64,000 nt of DNA from Morella rubra (lineage: Eukaryota; Streptophyta; Magnoliopsida; Fagales; Myricaceae): NCBI GenBank assembly GCA_003952965.2, contig RXIC02000013.1, positions 434,001 to 498,000 of the forward strand, given 5' to 3'. A model generated the notes under the pieces. It was given only the letters and a program-made list of their open reading frames with translations, was not told the origin of the DNA and searched no databases. The position numbers and the translations under genes are program-made. Below, piece by piece: positions 32,879-48,131 of the stretch (position 1 is its first letter; each line of letters starts with the position of its first letter).

Positions 32879-34470
32879 CTGCAACAGATTATAGGAGAGA
32901 GAAAATTTTGATCTCCTGTTGAAATCTATGCCTTGGAACTTCAGATTCTAGAAATACCTTTTAGTTTCTAGTACTTCTCTACTAATCATTCACTTGTATT
33001 AAAACCCAGTTGAAACTTAAGAAAATCCAAGCCAGCCAAACTTCAAACCACTAAGACCTTCTTGGGAGGAAAATAATTCAAATTACAGTTTCAGTAATTG
33101 AACATGACATAACCAAGTCAACATACCAAGCAGTGTTTCATAGTTGAAGAAAATATGGAACCTTTACTTTCACTTTGTTAAATGAGTAAAAGTAAAAGGA
33201 GATAGCGTATTGTGGTGTTATCCAACTTGTTTATTTTACCCTAATTGATCTGCTATTTATATACAAAGTAATCGAGCTCTAAAATGAGCGGTAAAACTAA
33301 AATAATAATAGACTGCTAACAGCTGTGTAACAAGAGAGTACAGCTGGAAATAAATAAGCTTCTTCGAGTATCTTGAGTCTTCTAGAACACGAATCTGGAA
33401 CTTTGAAGTACTCGTGAGAAAGCTATGTTATATTCATCACACTTATACAAGCACTCAATATATTTTTCCCAAGGAAAAGTTACTTACTACATTGAACTCC
33501 CTGTCCTCCTTGGATTCTGTACGTATATTCTACTAGCTGAGTAAGGTCTTTGAAGTGCTGGTTAATAAGCTGCATACTTAGAATTACATATTCAGCAAGA
33601 TAATAAGCATTCTATTCTCTTCTAAGCAAGAACAACTAATATCTAAAATTCAAGATATCCAAAGATCGCGGTAATAATCCAAAAAGAAGTTCATTAAAGA
33701 AGAAAAGCGCAACAAAGGGTCGAGAACCTATTACATGGTAAATATACATGATTAAAACCCAAAACAAAACCAACATCTAAATTCAAAAGAACCAAGTAAT
33801 CCCATGATAAAGAAAAGAGAATGAATTTAAAAAACTTAGATACAAAATGGGAACCGTACTTAGATTTAGAGATTGGAAAAAGGGATTCACAGTTCTCGAA
33901 GGCAACCACTTCTAATTAGATTATAACCATAAAGAACCCGTAAGCGAACTATGAATTGTCTAGGCTTGTAGCAGAGTCTTCTGTGTGTAATGCAGTAAAC
34001 ATAATCTACAAGAAATGGCAACATATAGCAACGAAATTGGCAACTTGCAATCCAGTAGCTGTTGTGAACCGCCAATCGTTTGAAATGAACCTTACTTTCT
34101 TGAGTGCCAGACAAAGTTGGAATTCAAATCGATTTAAAAATTTTGATGCATTAAATTAGTTGTTAGCATTTCAAAGTAGCTTAGACAGAGTAGAATACAA
34201 CCTGGAGAAACAAACACTGTGTTCCCCAAACACTGATAAAAGGAGGACGCTTTACTTCGCCAATTATATTTTGTGACGTTGAATGAAGAAGGCCAACGTG
34301 ACTCCTGCCCTCATATCCCACATTGACATTGTCAACTTGTTTTGGGATATATGGCTGTCAGCGGTCACGTGCATGACTCTGCTGCTTGAGGCAGGGGATA
34401 TTGTGGGAGGATCTAAGACGGAAGAGAGAAGGAGAATTAGAGTAGAAGGATGCAATATTTTATGTTAATT
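32879..34470. other. Intergenic upstream of PARN fragment, copy 1
   Basis: No supported gene. A short stretch at 32,918-32,950 resembles 63,341-63,370 (start of the PARN 3' exon). Duplicated at 53,195-54,786. Confidence 0.55.
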
Positions 34471-35420
34471 ACAACATCAGAAACTTTTGTATTTCTCCTC
34501 TGTCAAATTTTTTTATTATTTTTGTGAAATTTTATTTGTTTTATAAAATTTTGCACGATTTTTATCTTGTATTTTTATTTTTAAGAATACTTTTAATAAG
34601 TTTGATATTTTTATCTATTTTTATAATTTTTATATTTATGAAACCATTTTCTAGTATTTTTTAAATTATATATTTTTCTATTTTTTATTTTTATTTTTAT
34701 TTTTTGAATATCATAATAACTATAAAATAATATTATTTAATTTAATAAAATATATATCATTCAAAAAAATCGACCCAAGAACATCGACCTCCTCTGTAAC
34801 GCTCAAACCACTAGGCCGAAATCCCGAATTGAAATTAACGAACATTCATCGAATTACAATGAGCACCATCAATTCTAACCTTGATTTTGGTCTGACGACT
34901 TCCATTCTCTCTCGCTTGCTCTATGTAAGTTATTTATTTATTCATTTTTTTGTATTTTTGTAACTTTTTTCAGATTTTTGTAAATTAATTTTATATTTTT
35001 TTTATTTTACTAAATTTCCAAAAGTATTTTTTTTTTAAAACATTTATAGACATTTATACACTTTTGTAACTATTTTAATATTTTTATTATTTTCTCTATT
35101 TTTTTTTTTTTAATATAAATATTTTTTATTTTTTATTTTTATTTTTAATCATTTTTTTTTTTTTTTTTTTATTTTCTTTTTATAATTTTTTTGCACGATT
35201 TTTAACCTTTTTATTTTTTATTTTTATATTTTTTCTGATTTATGAAACTATTTTCTTATTTTATTATATTTTTTGATTTTTTTTAATCATTTTTTTTTAT
35301 TTTTTAAATATAAATTTATATTATTTAATTCAATCATTTCAAATCTTAAACACCAAACAAACCCTTACAACAAAACAATATTTAAAAAAAAAATTTGAAA
35401 AAATTGAAAAATTAAACCAA
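34471..35420. repeat. T/A-rich low-complexity tract, copy 1
   Basis: Long stretches of TTTTATTTTT-type sequence with little else. The counterpart at 54,790-55,860 differs by many indels and contains extra low-complexity sequence, so this tract is where the two copies begin to diverge in length. Confidence 0.8.
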
Positions 35421-36687
35421 AACCAAATCACAGCTAATTTCCAAACAAGTCCCGAGTTGTTGACATAGAGTCCAAACTACATTATTCATTCTTATATCTT
35501 TACTAATATAGCGGTACTGGACTGAGTATAAAGTATCCGTTTAATAACCTTTACGGATTGCGTCGAAAAGGGTAAAAACATTCCCGCGTTCAACAAAATC
35601 GCCTGACTCACGTCCTGGACTACTGTTATGCTTCGAGACTCCATATCAGTAGCATTACTTTTACCATTTTGAACTTCTCTCCTTTGTTGATTGAACTAAT
35701 TTTCTCAGATAAATTATGGATCAAAATCTTCGAGCCAGCGTGAATAAAAAAAAAAAGAGTGGAAAAGGCGATTCCGGTATGCTAATTGGTAATGAAATAG
35801 GTAATTGGCTATATTATACTTTAGGGTAATTTATAATTCAAAATTCTCCACGTAATTCCATTTGGAATTGGTCCAAATATTTAAGCGACCAACACATAAT
35901 TAAGTTGATTTCAAATCGCAGGTGGACAGCCCCCTTTTGCTGTATACAAATTCGTCTAAAAACATGTAGTCCACGTTTCTTAATGTTATATTCTCTCCGT
36001 TCTTGATCGGCGCAACTGTTCTTCTTTTGTTGTTTTTGGCCCTGTGTATGATTTTTCTCTAGGAGAGTTCCCAACCCTCTCCTCTTAACTTAATTTCATA
36101 TGAATGATTAGGTTTGCAACAAAATTTTCAAATTTTCCTATTTCATTCATCCCTAAACCGAATAGAATAAACTAACCAAATGCATTAAAGTTAGAGAAAA
36201 ATTAGTTGCAGCAGCAATTGAGTAAATTGATGGACTTTATTTCCATTAGCCCAACTGAATATTGACAGTTTTTTTTTTTCCTAGGCAATTGATGGACTTT
36301 ATATTAATAAGAAATGAAAATTCACGTTGGCTGGCACAGTATACAGAAAGGCCTAGAGGCCCAACTACAAGACTACCATACTTATAGCCCTTTATAACAC
36401 CAAAATAGGCCGAAGGCCCATGAAACAAAACCGGGTCCAAAGACGTACGGTTAATAAAAAATGAAACATATTCTCATGGGGTACAGTTGTATGTGTCATG
36501 GTAATTCCATGCACACCACGTACTACAAAAGACCTTAGAGCAAGCGTGCTCTTTATGATGGTGCTTCACTTCCTGATCCAACCATTTCCATTTCTTGGCT
36601 CATCAACTGCCAGAGGGAAATTTCATCTAAGGGCTTGAGCTAATATTGGCTTCCTATCCAAAATAAATTCTTTGGACACGCTTTTCA
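35421..36687. other. 3' flank of RLK B, copy 1
   Basis: Non-coding. Includes the retroposon-tail-like fragment at about 36,330-36,450 (GGCCGAAGGCCCATG, ACCGGGTCCAAAGACG). Parallel to 55,861-56,963. Confidence 0.6.
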
Positions 36688-39367
36688 TTATAGTTGCCGA
36701 GACTTTGGGTTGGCACGCAAGCATGCAAATGCCATTTTAGCTACAAGAAAAATATAAGGTGCATCCCGATGAGTAGGTGGTGGTAGGCGTTTGTCAAGTA
36801 TTTCATTTAGCATCACGCCTTGAAATAATGATGACAACGACAAAGAAGTTAGGAGTTCAGTTGGGTGCCTCCCCATTAATATTTCCACCGCTACTACTCC
36901 AAAGCTATAAACGTCACACTTTTCATTAATCCTCATCGTATAAGCTAGCTCTGCATAGAGATAAAAAGAAAAACTTATTTATTAGTGATGCTCCTATATA
37001 GGCAGGCTAGTTCTTTGTTTCCTTTATTTAATTAATATTTATATATCAAGAGGTTGTAAAAAATACTTACAAAAGAATAGTCAAAATTTGCTACGAATTC
37101 ACTAAAGTTAGTTAAGATCTCGATAAAGGCACTATAAGAAACTTTAAAGCACAGGAAGCGAATTGCAAAATATTATGAATCGAATATAGAAGAAGAAGGA
37201 AAAAGAAAAATAAGGGAGAGGAAAAAAAAATACCTGGGGCAATGTAGCCGTAAGTTCCAGCAAGTAAAGTTTGATTGGAAAAATCAGGATCAATGAGTTT
37301 AGCAGTGCCAAAGTCAGAGACAAAAGTCTCCAATTCAGAGTTCATGAGGATATTGTTGCTTGATATATCCCGATGAACAATTGCTGGGATGCATTCATGA
37401 TGCATGTAAGATAAGGCATTAGCTACACCCTTGATGATGTTCACCCTCGTATTCCAATTCAATTCCACAGCTTCAACATCGTTTCTTAGGACAACAAATA
37501 GCCTTCCTCTTTCCATGAATTCATAAACCAAAAACATGCATCGCCTATCAAAACCCATAAAGTACTTTATAATATTGTCGTTCGATGTCGAATCTCTGAC
37601 AGTACCTTTACCTCATTCCTGAAACTCTTCAAGAAATTTGGGTTCTCAGCTTCCATCTGATGAAGCTTCTTCAAGGCAACCACTTTTCCACTAGGTAGCA
37701 CTGCTTTGTAAACACTACCATAGCCTCCAGTTCCAATACAATACCTAATGTCAAAGTCATTTGTTGCTTTAATGATGTCTTCGTATGCAATGCTTCCATC
37801 ATAATTCCATATGGAGAAAAAATTCCCATCCTTTGTTTGTCTTGCCTGGAATGGAGTCTTCTTAACAAAGCATTGTGACAAAAACAAACTCCCAAGAACT
37901 ACAAATCCGAAGAAAATGGTGATCGAAACAAAAATTATAATTTTTCGTCCGCCAAATGATTGGTGACCGCGTCTACCGAATGATTGGTGACAAGGGCGAA
38001 AACCACTAAATTTACCGCATAAATCCTTGTTGCCAATTAATGTGACGGATGTAGGATAATCAAAATCTGGAATTGGACCCGTCAGACAATTGTATGATAA
38101 GTCGACTTCTCTAATTTGAATGGTTAGATGACCAAAGGTAGAAGGGATTTGACCAGTGAGAGCATTATTGGATAGGGACAAGGAAATTAGATTTTTCAGC
38201 TTCCCTATTTCTAAAGGAATAGAACCATTAAGTCGATTCCGATCAAGAAACAGATGTTGTAAATTCCTTACATCACCCAAGGTAGAAGGGATTGGACCAA
38301 TGAGAGTATTATTGGAATAGTGGACAAAGTCCTTTAGAATTCTCTCAGATATCCCAATAGTTTCTAAATTAATAGAATCATCCAGATATGAAGAATATTA
38401 GTCGAGACGAGGATAACAGGTTTTATCTGAGATTACCTTACATGACCAAAGCAATGGGATAGAAGGGCATAACCAGTAGAGAGCATAGTTATTGAAGGAT
38501 CAGTGAGAAAATAATATTTTTCAGCGTCCCTATTTCTCTAAATGGAATATGAGAATAGTCTGAGTTGATTATTATCAAGAACAAAGCTTAAAATCTCCTT
38601 AATTCCCATTAGAACGGCTCAAGTGAATTATTAAGGGATGAGACCGGAGAAAGACACAGTCTATTGGTAAAGGGACAAGGAATTAATAGGTCTTTCAGTC
38701 ATTTTTCCTAAATTCTTCAGGGATTGAAGGTCAGAAGTCGATCCATTAGACCAAGCATGAGCATTTGCAAGAGGTCAAATTTTTCAGCATCCCTATTTCT
38801 AAGTGAAGAATCATTAGTTAATTAGAGGACAACAGCTAGAAATGGTAGAATAAGACGACCCAGATAGAAAGGGAAAGTGAAAGCATACTATGGACAAAAT
38901 AAGGACACTTTCGATAGGTTGGTTAAACTATTTTGAATCGGTTTGGTCCGACGATATAATTCTTAACGATAATGTATCACAATTCGATTGATTTACGAAC
39001 AATGGATTTCGAGGTTAGTGAGACTCGATAGATTGCCTATCTCAAGCGGGATGCTCCCCTGAAGTTGTTTTCTGCGATCAAAGACTCTTCTAAATTTGGA
39101 AGAGAAGAGAAGCGGAGTTTAAACTGACCTTCGATGAAAATGGAATTTCTGTCAATCCCTGTCACGCTTCCATAATCATTGCAAGTAATACCATGCCCAC
39201 CCGCAAGGACCAGAGGTGTTTTCGGTTTCATACATCGACCACCATCCAGTCTCCAGCAGAGCCTCTACTTCTAGTTGTAATGCTGGCGATTGAGAAGCTT
39301 CCGCAAACTCATGTGCGGGACTCAAATAGGTCCCGTAGAGCAAGACACAGGAGATTGTTACACACAA
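36660..39367 (-). pseudogene. LRR receptor kinase B, copy 1, degraded
   Basis: Collinear with 56,964-59,926. Last exon about 36,600-36,953 ([20 protein letters not shown]), intron about 36,954-37,232, kinase 37,233-37,760 with HRDIS and VSDFGTAK intact and [11 protein letters not shown] at 37,700-37,740, transmembrane segment near 37,880-37,940, and LRRs to about 38,320. From 38,330 to 39,000 the LRR region is a jumble of recognisable scraps, and the N-terminal exon (39,037-39,367: [31 protein letters not shown]) is legible but carries several one-base indels. Frame breaks also occur near 36,690 and 37,565. Damage increases steadily toward higher coordinates. Confidence 0.85.
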
Positions 39368-42300
39368 GCATACTTACTTAAGCTATGCCAACAAAAAAAG
39401 GTCTAGCAACTCATGCATACAAAGAGGGATTCTGCCATCTGTTAATCTATGTATGCATCTAGTAATTAGAGCTTGCAATTAGGTCAATATCAGATATAGG
39501 CGAAAAGACGAGGATGATTGGTTTTGAGAGGTGTTCTGTACATTGTCATGACTCAGGGGTATTCTGTTGTGTATCACTCAGATGGAGCAGTCAGAAAGAC
39601 AATAATCAGTGTTTGGAGATATAGTCATCATAAAAGATTAAATTAAAGAATATGACAGTATTCAGGAACGAGGGGGGGTCAACAGATCAACATGCTTCTA
39701 TCATATGCCTGCACTAACAAGTCACGACAGAGAGATGAATGACTTCACGATGTCATAACCCACTCTACAGCATGTCACTATTTCGCAATGAAGACACAAT
39801 TACCTTGTGTACACCCGCGAGAGTATGCGCCGGATCATCCATGGGGTAAACCATAAGCTAAATAGTCACTTGCAGGGGTCTACTGTATATCCAACATATG
39901 GACTATGGAGAGCATATCAGTACCTGATTATGATTAATATACCTTATTAATTACTTAATGATACATTGATCGTCAGCGCTTTCATCACTTCTATATTGTG
40001 GGAGATTCAAACCGTGTCGGTCATATTTCATGCAAGTAAACCGCGAGGACAATCTTCCTTACTTTGTAGTATTTTGTCTAAATATCTCAGGAAAATACTC
40101 ATATGTGAAATCCACGACACGTACGAGTATTTCATGACTTGCCCGCTGAATCATTTGGTATGTCATTCCACAAACCTGATCAGTCCTACTATTCTTGGAG
40201 ATTTCTTGCTGGGCAAATATTAATAAACTTAGTAAAATTGAAGAACACGATGAACAGGAGCAAGTATATGCATCGACAGAATCGAAGAAAATATTTTTCA
40301 ACAGTTATGACGCCAACTACGAAGGATTTCTACACATTTTATTTAATAGAGAGAGAATGAGCCTAAAATCAATAAGAGAGGATCAAATCTTGTATACTGT
40401 GTTAATGAACATATTAATAGTCTAATTACTGGATGCATGCCGGCTGACGCTGTTATTAGTCCCTCGGACCTGCGCACGAGGTCACTAGAGACCTTCCAGC
40501 ACTGACGCCTATACAACCTATAGATACACTGTCAGAGTTATAAGCGCACAAATCGTCATTGCAATTACGCATTTATAGCATCATCACTAAATACTCTTCT
40601 CAAGACACAAAACTCTACGAAACTCACATCTTCACAATAAACATAATCGTGGATAAAATCCAACCCACTCAATAATGTATTGATAGAGTAGGTCGGTCGA
40701 TACCCTACACACCTTGCCTAATCTATTATATTTTTATCACACATGATATCATTAATCACACAGTAACACGAGCTCATCAGGAGGACGTTTGATGACATAT
40801 CAAACTAAAATGTGTATAGCCCCATAACGAGCACGTTTTCGACAGCCTGGCGAGACCTTATACAACCCAGTAGAGAAGCACACAAATCACCATGACAACA
40901 ATCATCAACATTATTTATTCATTCCCGCTCTCCCTTGCTCAACACTTATACACTAAACACTATTCAAACTCACCTATTAAATCACATAAAAAAAATCTTA
41001 AGTTGTTAAATATATGCGAGACAAACATAGCGAGTTAATTTCGTATTTTCGGATATTGATTTATAACAAATATATAACCATAAAAATTCATTCAAAATAT
41101 CTCTTTTTACTTTTTCATCTCTTTTACTCAAGGTTACAAAGATGTGACACTCGAACTATATTCAGCAAGGGAGTTGTACCAGAGCTTACAAAATCAATTA
41201 TTTTGTTTAAAAACACGAAACTTGGATATAGGTCTTCTGATTACTAACTATGGGCTATCTAACACTGTACGCGATAGATATTATGCGGAATTGTGGGTAC
41301 AAGATAACCATAATCCTATCAAGTCAACCACATGAGTTAGCCGTCTTCGGTAACTAAATTCTTATCTCCGTCCCTAAACCTAACCATCGGCAACCAAACA
41401 CATAACACAATTATGATAAAATATACCAATCGCGTGTATATCAATGTTTGGATTCAATTTAAAGCCGAGAGATATTACAATTATTTTTAAGGAGCACTAA
41501 CCTATTGTCATTATCAGTTTCAACTTGCTGTTGACCCGTTTATTTATTTCTTTAGAGTTGAGAACAAGTAGATTGATTAAAGATATATTTTCAGCAACCA
41601 TTGATACTTCAATATACATAGCAATATCCAATTCAGTCCATATTCTCTCTGAGAGTTAAGAGCAATCCATTACGAACACAAAATAATTGGTCACGAATAT
41701 AATCTTAAACCCTCCGTGGTATGATATTCATTCGAGTATTGTCATGAAACTATATTTCATGAAGGATATAAGAAAAAGATGAATATACTATTTTTACCCT
41801 AATATATTAGACGCTAATTTTCAGCCATATCAAATGTAACAATATGTAAACTATAACCGGCTAATATGTCTATATATAACTTTTGTGCGATGAAGAATAT
41901 TATATATAAACACTTATGCACGATATCACTCACAATATATCTCAGCAATATGATAGGACTGAGGATCCAAGATAAATATAAAGATTAATAGTTCCTACGA
42001 CCGTAACGAGTTATCCGAGAATTTTCCACTCAAAGATTAGACTAAATTCGAAATATTTCCAAGGAAACACCTTATCTTCGCACACTCTGCCGAATTCCCG
42101 AATCTGTTATTTACATTTTTTAGTTCAATATCCTTATATTCATTTTATAAATATATAACGAGATAATGACATTCCCGAGCTAATGATCAGTTTCTCGAGT
42201 GACAGTACAATCCACACTAACGTGATTCCCCATCATCTATCCAACTGTAAAATATTTTGATATATCACATCAATGTCTCTATGGCTACAAAATTATAAAG

Positions 42301-43984
42301 AGAGAGATAATTGTTTCTAGCCTAAATTCTCACATCATCTAAAAACAAGAAAGATATATACAAGTTATTATTCAACACAGACTGAAATATGCCATAGGCA
42401 CATTATTAGAGTATATCATAGGTTAAAGCACCACACCAATTCTATTACATTAAAGATTCAGTCACTATTCAGACTCTAAACCAATGCTTAACTGACAACC
42501 CAAATGCGATTATGTGACTCTTCTATGAGTAAAATTAAAAATAATTATATAAACAGAATATCTCCACTCATATGAGTTGGTCTCAGCAAATGGAGTATCA
42601 ATGAAACAAAGAAGCACACAAGAGGGCAAGCTACAAGGAACTATCACTAAGATCTAAACAGAAACCTTAATAACAATCAAGCACAAACAATATCATGGAT
42701 TAGAAGCCTAAAGAAAACAAAACACCGAGCTACCTAAAGCACAATCATGAATATTTTCAAAGCTAACCCAAGTAATCACTAATCTACGAGAAGAGAGAGA
42801 GATAACACAATTTGTTATCAGGCTGAAAACAAGAGTAATTCATTACAATCCACAATCACATACAATAACATATTATAGAAGACCTTAAAGCAAGCATGCT
42901 CTTCATGATGGAGAGTTTTCAATGACATTAAGATATTTCGCAATAAACACCATTTCCAATTTTCCTCATTGAGTACTCTAGTCACGAGCGAGAGAAGCAG
43001 AAAATTAAGATTTTCTTATACTCAAGGGCCTTGGTCTGAATATCATTACATTTGGCCTTAACTTCAGCTGAAGTCTCACAATATACTTCTATGAGAAGAG
43101 TTACACGATACTATTTTCTACTCGATTCGCTAACGCAGAATACATTATGAAGGATTAGCTATAACATACAAGCATGCAGAATTGACAATCAGCAGTACCA
43201 CAAGAAAAACTCATATACGATAGTTAATCATCACAGTGACCGAAAAACGCAGAGCATAAAGAGCGTTATATTCTCCACAAAGCTTATCCTCAACAAATCA
43301 CTATTCTATATACTCCACAAATACACAGCACTATCGCAAAAATTCACATGACTATAACGCACTGAGAGCACACAAGAAGAATAATACTATAATTATATCC
43401 GTGGATGCCTTATACTCTATCATTCTATAATATTATTCTATAAAATACGCCAATACACACACTAACTACTCTCAAGGAGCTCTAAAGATTCAACCCTATC
43501 GACACGAAACTCAGTAATTCGACATAAACACATCTCTACAATCACGAGTTTGAAATGTCATTTACGGCTCTGAACACTATTTACGCTAAATAGAGAGGAT
43601 AAAACGAAATAATATATGCAATAAAGAGTTCACATATCACGAAGAGAGGCAATGTTCATATTGATTGTGTGTATCATGCGGAGGTATAGAGTGGTTCGTA
43701 ATATACTTCGTTGAGTGATATCGGGAGAGGGGGGGGAGCTGAATACTAAGTGGAAGGTTGTCAAAACTTGTCTTAGAAAACAAAGTTCCAATTGTAGCGG
43801 AGGTGGTGTGCTAGCTGAGAAAGGCATGATTCTACAGAGATCCCTACTATATGAGGGGGGGTCTTGAAGCCAGGGAAGGGTTAGAAATTCCAGAGGATAG
43901 GGAGCTAGAGAGTGGGCAGTGTAAAATCAATCCGAAGAGATAAATGCAAAGTATAAAAGACGAAAGAGAGCGAAAGAAAGGGGA

Positions 43985-44720
43985 AGAAGAGCGATTGGGA
44001 AGGATGGAACACGGAACAAAAAAAATACCTGGGGCGATGTGCATAAAGTTCCTGAAGTAGATGTTCTCGCACAATTGACAATCAAGACAAGGAGTTTAGC
44101 GGTTGCCACGAGAGGCGAGAGCACAAGAAGTGCGCGGCATTATTTAAAAGACGTTGATTGGAGGGATAGTGATGAGGATGCTGTGATATGAATGCTTCGA
44201 GAAAGTTCAATTGCTTCGGGGAATGACGGGAGATAGGGAGTAGCAGGGCAGTAGAAACGAATAGGAGGGGCGAGAGCGAGGCGCGCGGGAGAGGTTCACG
44301 GGCCTTGTATTCCAAGTCCGGAGGAATCCACAGCTCAACACGTGCTGGACAGGAGCGAGAATAGGCTTCCCTGCCAAGTATTCATAAACCAAAACATAGG
44401 GGATGCGCGTGAGAGAGAGCGAGAAGGAACCACATATAAGCTTTAGTGAGCATTGAGTTTCGAGGTCGGGAAGCTCTGTTGACAGTACCATTCGAGTAGA
44501 TTACAGGGGTCACTCTCGCTGCAAGTCGTGTCAAGGAGGAGAGTTCTGAAGGGTTTACTCAACTTGCCGACATGTGGAGAATGCTGCTATTTCAAGGCAT
44601 GCGAGCGCTTGCGCACTCGGCAGCACTGCTTGAGAGATGTAAACACTACCATAGCCCCACGTTGCCCCATTAAAGACACGCTAATGTGAAAGGTCCAGTT
44701 TGTTGGCGAATTTCTATATC
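43985..44720 (-). pseudogene. Barely legible RLK kinase remnant
   Basis: Islands at 44,019-44,060 (exon donor and the GTYGYIAP region), 44,370-44,395 (AAGTATTCATAAACCAAAAC) and 44,600-44,665 (N-lobe around the glycine loop) occur in correct order and spacing for a minus-strand RLK kinase. No frame is open. Confidence 0.5.
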
Positions 44721-45839
44721 TCGAATGTCTTCGAGAGCGAATAGCGTTAGCCATTGCATGAATGCGCAGACGGGAGAAGCAAATTACCGCAAAGATACCA
44801 TGTGTGCTGCTGACCCCGCTTGAGAATGAAGGTATTATGGGATAATGAACAAATATGGTTCAGCCCTGTTACAAACCAAACAAACACACGAGTCCGAAGA
44901 ATACCATTTCACGTAAAATTACGCGAGAGACGACAGAGTGGGCGTTCGGAGCGAACAATAAGAGTACCTAATGCGATCTTCCTTATTCTCAAGACACTGA
45001 TTGAGGTGACTAACATGACGGATAACGTCATCAGATAACAACCCGCGAGCCGAGAGCTTAATCTTTCCAATTAATAGTCAGTGCCGAGATTGCTGAGATA
45101 ATAGGAGAGTTTGACGAATGAGCGCACCCGAGCATGATTGTAGCGAATAGGATCGACTTTATAATCAGATGTCGCACTATATAGAGGAGTAAGATAAGTG
45201 AGTAATGTGTCCTGTGGTAAGACTCGCACTTGCCCCAGCCGGATGAATTACAGACGCGATAAATATTGGAAAAAAGAAGAGACCTGCCCAAAGTATCCAG
45301 AGGGTTTATTCGGCTGAATTGCGTAAGTAAGGAGCCTATGGGGATCCAGCCAGGCCAGGAGCAGCTATGTGACCTCGGGATGCTTCCAGCCAAGGTCTGA
45401 TAAGGCTGCATATATAAAACTCCGTCAACAATATCGTGGGTCTGAGCGGTATATACGAAATAATAAATCATCTTGACCATGAGGGATTGTATTATTGGAA
45501 TTGTAGATTCAATAATCCTCAACATTCTTTGCAAGTTCCCTACGTTTATCTATCTAGGGATTTAGACAGTGCGAGAGTCGTATTGCTCAGAGGTAAAAGG
45601 CACAAATATGGTAAATGCTCAAATATAAGGCGGACCAGGCGGCGACTAGGGAAAGGGATTGCAGACCTTTTTTTTACCAGAATAAAAACATATTAAGGGT
45701 TTTAGATGATACGTCTACATATAAGTGGTTTTAGAGATTATCCAGATACCACCACATTAACCTAAAAGAGAATTAGAGGAGACAGTGAGATGCTAATATA
45801 GATTATATAAGAACACACGCTAGTTAACCTTGTATAACT

Positions 45840-46565
45840 TAGTCAAACGACTCAGGGAAGGAAGGGATTGGTCAGCACCTATGAAAAGCACTATGATGTT
45901 TTATATTTTGCGATTAATTATTGTGTGTACATAAACAAGAGCAATATCAATCTATTACACTTTAGACTACAATCCCACAAATCCTCTGTAGACGCGAAGG
46001 ATAGCTATTATCAGCAAGTCTGGATACTATCTAAGTGAAGCGGCCACCAGGAGAGCAACACTCTCCTCTGTTTAAGAGTTCTAGATTAAAACGACAATTC
46101 TACAAATGGTGGTATAGTATGTAAGTTTATTCATGGGAGGCATTTAACATATGATAATGCGTATGACTCGCTCCAAACACTTGAGGATCAGACTCTCATT
46201 GCACGCCCACACTATTTTCTCAGGGAATAATTAACACATGAATTCATCTCTGTATACTTCGCAAGGCATACAACCCTTTTTCGCGAGATAGTGAAGATTC
46301 AAGAGTGACACAAGGTGGAAGGGATTGAGACAATAAATTCATTGTAATTTAGATTAACCATAAATTCTATGGAGCCGGTTTGCAGTTCATTAATTTTTGA
46401 GGAGAGAGAAGGATATCCGGGTTGATGAGTAGATTTTGGAACAAAAGTGAAAGCACAGAAAGGGAGAGTTGGAGAGTAATGTTTATATAAATCACCTATA
46501 TGGACATGATAGAAGAAGTTAGCTTCACTCTGCATATATTGCAAATTAGATAAGAATAATTGTAT
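45840..46565 (-). pseudogene. Barely legible LRR remnant
   Basis: Fragments such as GGAAGGAAGGGATTGG (45,855), AAGGTGGAAGGGATTG (46,312) and ATATATTGCAAATTAGATAA (46,534) match LRR repeats at 25,900-26,080 and elsewhere. Same strand as the cluster. Confidence 0.45.
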
Positions 46566-48100
46566 TCTCAAGGTTCATCCTTACATTAATTGGGGAGTAG
46601 ATGGATTATGAGCAAAGCGTATAGAGGAGGAAGTTAAAATATTTTACGAGCGCGCGTAATCTTGATCTGTATGAAACACCGCCATGAAGTTGCTGATGGC
46701 AGGCATGACGATCCCATATAGAAGTACTACCCTTCGAGTATCACGGGGATCTGTCTCACCCGCGATAAGGTGGTTGTATTCTTGAGACGATCTGCTATGA
46801 CTACATCACTAAACATATTTTTTCAAGAGACTGAGGGTAATAGAGAAATAATGAGAGAACGCTATAGGATATCATTACCTTCTATATGAATGTAATACTG
46901 TTAAGGACATATATCTGTAAAATCTTTGTATGGAAGCTTCACAACACCTATTCAGAGTTAGGACAAAATAGAAGTAAAAGTGTATCATGGCGGAGCTAAC
47001 TAGCAAGAATTCGAAAGAGCTTATCTATTTAATATGTTTCGTTTTAAGGAGATCAAGCTTCAGAGACCACCACTTCCAAGATCTATCTCATACCTCTACA
47101 GAGCCCTTCCTTCCTTAGTTTCATGTTATTAGGAAATGGCAATTGAAATTGAGAAGCTTAATTATTATCACTACGGATAACTAAAGTCCAAGTTTGATTT
47201 TATATGAAATATAGCGTTCTCGACGGGAATTGCAATATCAACAAGAGTAGGACTAGATTTTGAGGGATTTTAATCCTATGGTGTATGGCTGGAGTATCAG
47301 CGATCATAAGACATTATGAATTGTCTAGGTGTGTTCGAGTACTTCTATAATGTAACAAATGACACAGACTATTTGTATAGCTTGATATCTACAGACTAAT
47401 ATGGGTATAAATAAGTATTTTAATTGGTGCTGTAGACGTTTACGAACTCATACGAAAATTAAGACATAGAAAAACATTATAATAAACCAAAGTAAATCAA
47501 ACAATAAGACACCGACAATCACGGTTAACATTGTACTTTTTTAAGGATAGTAAACGGAAAACAGTATTTACTTATCATGTAAAAAGTTTTACCCATTATA
47601 TTAAAATATCAGTTTTAATACATTATAATTTTTAACTATTAATATTAGACATAGTACCCTCTATCTAATTTTTCCTAAAATTGCACAAAATTTAGGGTTT
47701 TACACTTAAAATAACAACAATGCTCCCAATGACCTGTAAGTTGATAAACAATACTCTTTTCTTTTCTTTTTTAATAATTGAAAATAATACTCTTTGTCAG
47801 GTATGAAGACTTGACTTGCGTAATAAGATGAGAGATATGAGTAAATGATAGTATGATGGTTTACATCGAGAGAGAAATTTTGAAACTATTGAGAACGAAG
47901 CCATTTTATAATGTTTTTAGAAGATGCAAACTCATAAGATCCAATTGCCACTCCTAGTCTCAACAATAGTACGGTACATGTATTTCAATATAATATATTT
48001 TTAATATTTTAGTTTCTTAATTTTCGATATTTTAAGTCTAAGACACTTTTTTGCATTACGTAGTAAAAAAAAAATTTGTCATTTTCCCTTAGGAATTTGA

Positions 48101-48131
48101 CCCCCTTCAAATTCGTTCCTGGTTCCGCCAC
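48101..48131. mobile_element. hAT-type terminal sequence, isolated
   Basis: Ends CCTGGTTCCGCCACTG, the reverse complement of CAGTGGCGGAACCAGG, typical of the hAT group that also gave 6,952-10,682 and 62,875-63,006. No partner end or target duplication was found nearby. Confidence 0.4.

Larger units (their letters stand above)
30482..38320. repeat. Direct repeat, copy 1 (partner 50,798-58,730)
   Basis: From CTTCTTCAAGGCAACC onward the two segments run in parallel at an offset of exactly 20,316 for about 4 kb with only scattered single-base differences (for example at 30,751/51,067). Indels then accumulate through the AT-rich part and the RLK B part, until the copies cannot be followed after about 38.3 kb in copy 1. 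Copy 2 begins about 20 bases after the second gap. Confidence 0.95.

Noticed and set aside
43630-45534. Several 65-158 codon ORFs
   Set aside because: They run across scrambled RLK islands in wrong frames and have no counterpart in the cleaner copies.
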